Positions 4,305-5,320 of a stretch of DNA of 5,320 bases are shown piece after piece. The stretch is from CAZVEV01 sp964625865 (GTDB lineage Bacteria; Planctomycetota; Phycisphaerae; SM23-33), in NCBI GenBank assembly GCA_964625865.1, contig CAZVEV010000366.1, positions 1 to 5,320 of the forward strand, in the 5' to 3' direction. How positions within the stretch are numbered: position 1 is the first letter of the stretch; every line of letters starts with the position of its first letter. The notes under the pieces were generated by a model that had not been told where the DNA came from, ran no database searches, and worked only from the letters and a program-made list of their open reading frames with translations. A program made the translations under genes and the position numbers.

Positions 4305-5320
4305 ATGACCCTACTTGCTGAAGGACAGATCGTCAGCGATACGTATACGGTTGAACGGTTTCTTGGGGAAGGTGCATTCGCCGAGGTATATCGCGTCCAG
4401 CATCGATTCCTCGGGCGTCAAGCGATGAAGGTGCTGAAACTCCCTGGGGCTGATCTTGAGGAGATCGAGTCTCTCCTGGCCGAGGCTCTGCTGCTTTCTC
4501 GCATCGGCCACCCGAACATCATCCGGGTCTTCAACGCCGACATTCTTGACGTCAACGATGCCCGTCACGGCTTCTTCACCATGGAACATGTTGCCGGAGG
4601 AAGCCTTGATCGGCTCTGGCGGTCCTACGGGGACGCGATGATGCCCGTCTCCGAGGTCGTTGACATCATGAAACAGGTGTGTGCCGGTATATCCGTGGCG
4701 CATGGGGAAGATCCGCCCATAGTTCACCGCGACATCAAGCCCCAGAACATCCTCGTGGGATACGACGGCGCCGGGCTTCGAGTCCGCGTCAGTGACTTCG
4801 GACTGGCCAAGCAGACGAATCCCCTGACGCTTCTGGTCAGCGCCAAGGGCACTCTGGGCTTCAAGCCGCCGGAGGCCTTCGAGAACCAGGACTCGCCGGC
4901 TGCTGACGTATGGGCGATTGGCACGACCTTCTACCTCCTCCTGACCGATGCCCTGCCATATCCCGATCTGGACAGGCGGGATATCGCGGATGCCAGTCGC
5001 TTCGTCAGACCGTTGAGGTCCGCGAGCATCTACAACATCGCCGTCGATCCGGCATTGGATGCCATAGTGTCTCGCTGCCTCGCCGTGAGCCCTGCCGACC
5101 GCTACCAGAAGGCATCGGCGCTGCTTGACGAACTGGCCCGGTGGTCTCCTGATCGTCCCTTGACGATGCCCCCCTCCACGAGTTCTCCTAACGGCGAGGA
5201 AGCCAAGAGCATCTTCGGGCAACGTCCGGCGTCCGATCAAGACGCAGCAAGGCAGATGCTCCAGGACGCTCTGGCGGCGGCGAAACGACCCGGCAGTCTC
5301 ATGAGCGCTGCGGACTTGCT
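4305..5320 (+). CDS. Eukaryotic-like Ser/Thr protein kinase, 3' end outside window
   Basis: At least 338 residues of a Hanks-type kinase that transfers phosphate from ATP to Ser/Thr of target proteins. The ATG at 4305 is the first after an in-frame stop and has a modest GGGA upstream. All catalytic motifs are present: glycine loop GEGAFAEVY (21-29), ATP-binding Lys42 in AMKVLK, helix C Glu60 in LLAEALLLSRIGHPNI, catalytic loop HRDIKPQN (141-148), DFG (164-166), GTLGFKPPE (182-190; PPE replaces APE) and DVWAIG (201-206). The domain ends near residue 283 (DRYQKASALLDELARW). There is then a Pro/Ser linker and the start of a helical segment (AARQMLQDALAAAKRPG) that runs off the window. No membrane segment is seen so far, so a cytosolic enzyme is likely. 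Substrates are unknown. Planctomycetes carry many such kinases. The full length and any C-terminal sensor domain cannot be judged. Confidence 0.95.
   Translation, partial: MTLLAEGQIVSDTYTVERFLGEGAFAEVYRVQHRFLGRQAMKVLKLPGADLEEIESLLAEALLLSRIGHPNIIRVFNADILDVNDARHGFFTMEHVAGGSLDRLWRSYGDAMMPVSEVVDIMKQVCAGISVAHGEDPPIVHRDIKPQNILVGYDGAGLRVRVSDFGLAKQTNPLTLLVSAKGTLGFKPPEAFENQDSPAADVWAIGTTFYLLLTDALPYPDLDRRDIADASRFVRPLRSASIYNIAVDPALDAIVSRCLAVSPADRYQKASALLDELARWSPDRPLTMPPSTSSPNGEEAKSIFGQRPASDQDAARQMLQDALAAAKRPGSLMSAADL

Noticed and set aside
4311..5240. Long minus-strand open frame opposite the kinase
   Set aside because: It is a shadow of a GC-rich kinase gene whose plus-strand motifs are all intact; the minus-strand translation shows no domain.

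Overview
The window looks like DNA from a GC-rich planctomycete-type bacterium. The evidence is a PEP-CTERM protein tail on the minus strand, a eukaryotic-like Ser/Thr kinase, and a tyrosine integrase next to a tRNA-Gly(CCC) fragment. The organism call is an inference from gene content, not from a marker gene. The left and centre are accessory (phage or satellite-like), the middle right is broken, and the far right is a kinase gene that runs off the end.

Layout. Positions 1-242 hold no convincing gene but several short hairpins. A strong ribosome binding site starts a tight cluster: an excisionase-like helix-turn-helix protein (256-624), a possible 50-residue cistron bridging the gap with start/stop overlaps (621-773), and a tyrosine recombinase with its full catalytic set (775-1884). 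A 13-bp perfect hairpin follows, then the 3' part of a tRNA-Gly(CCC) gene on the minus strand (1969-2016). The tRNA has no D arm and no 5' acceptor strand, so it is read as an attachment-site core. To its right lie a small helical ORF (to 2266), a possible coupled 49-residue ORF (2263-2412) and a phage terminase small subunit (2424-3068). No large subunit follows. Two hairpins sharing an AAG loop (3067-3091, 3117-3135) and a tiny Cys-rich ORF (about 3176-3307) come next.

From 3425 to 4105 the DNA is patchwork: the 3' end of a PEP-CTERM gene (minus) and the 3' end of a zinc-ribbon gene (plus) meet back-to-back at about 3775-3785, both without their 5' ends. A promoter-like pair at 4238-4266 precedes a Ser/Thr kinase starting at 4305, with all core motifs; its end lies outside the window.

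How it fits together. The recombination module (HTH protein plus integrase) sits on the 3' side of the tRNA core and the terminase small-subunit group on the truncated side. This is the order expected at an excised element's attP or at a head-to-tail junction of elements sharing one tRNA site. Integrase at one end and an orphan TerS near the other recalls phage satellites (SaPI/PICI type), but satellite status is a hypothesis. The kinase may be host DNA or accessory cargo; the window does not decide.
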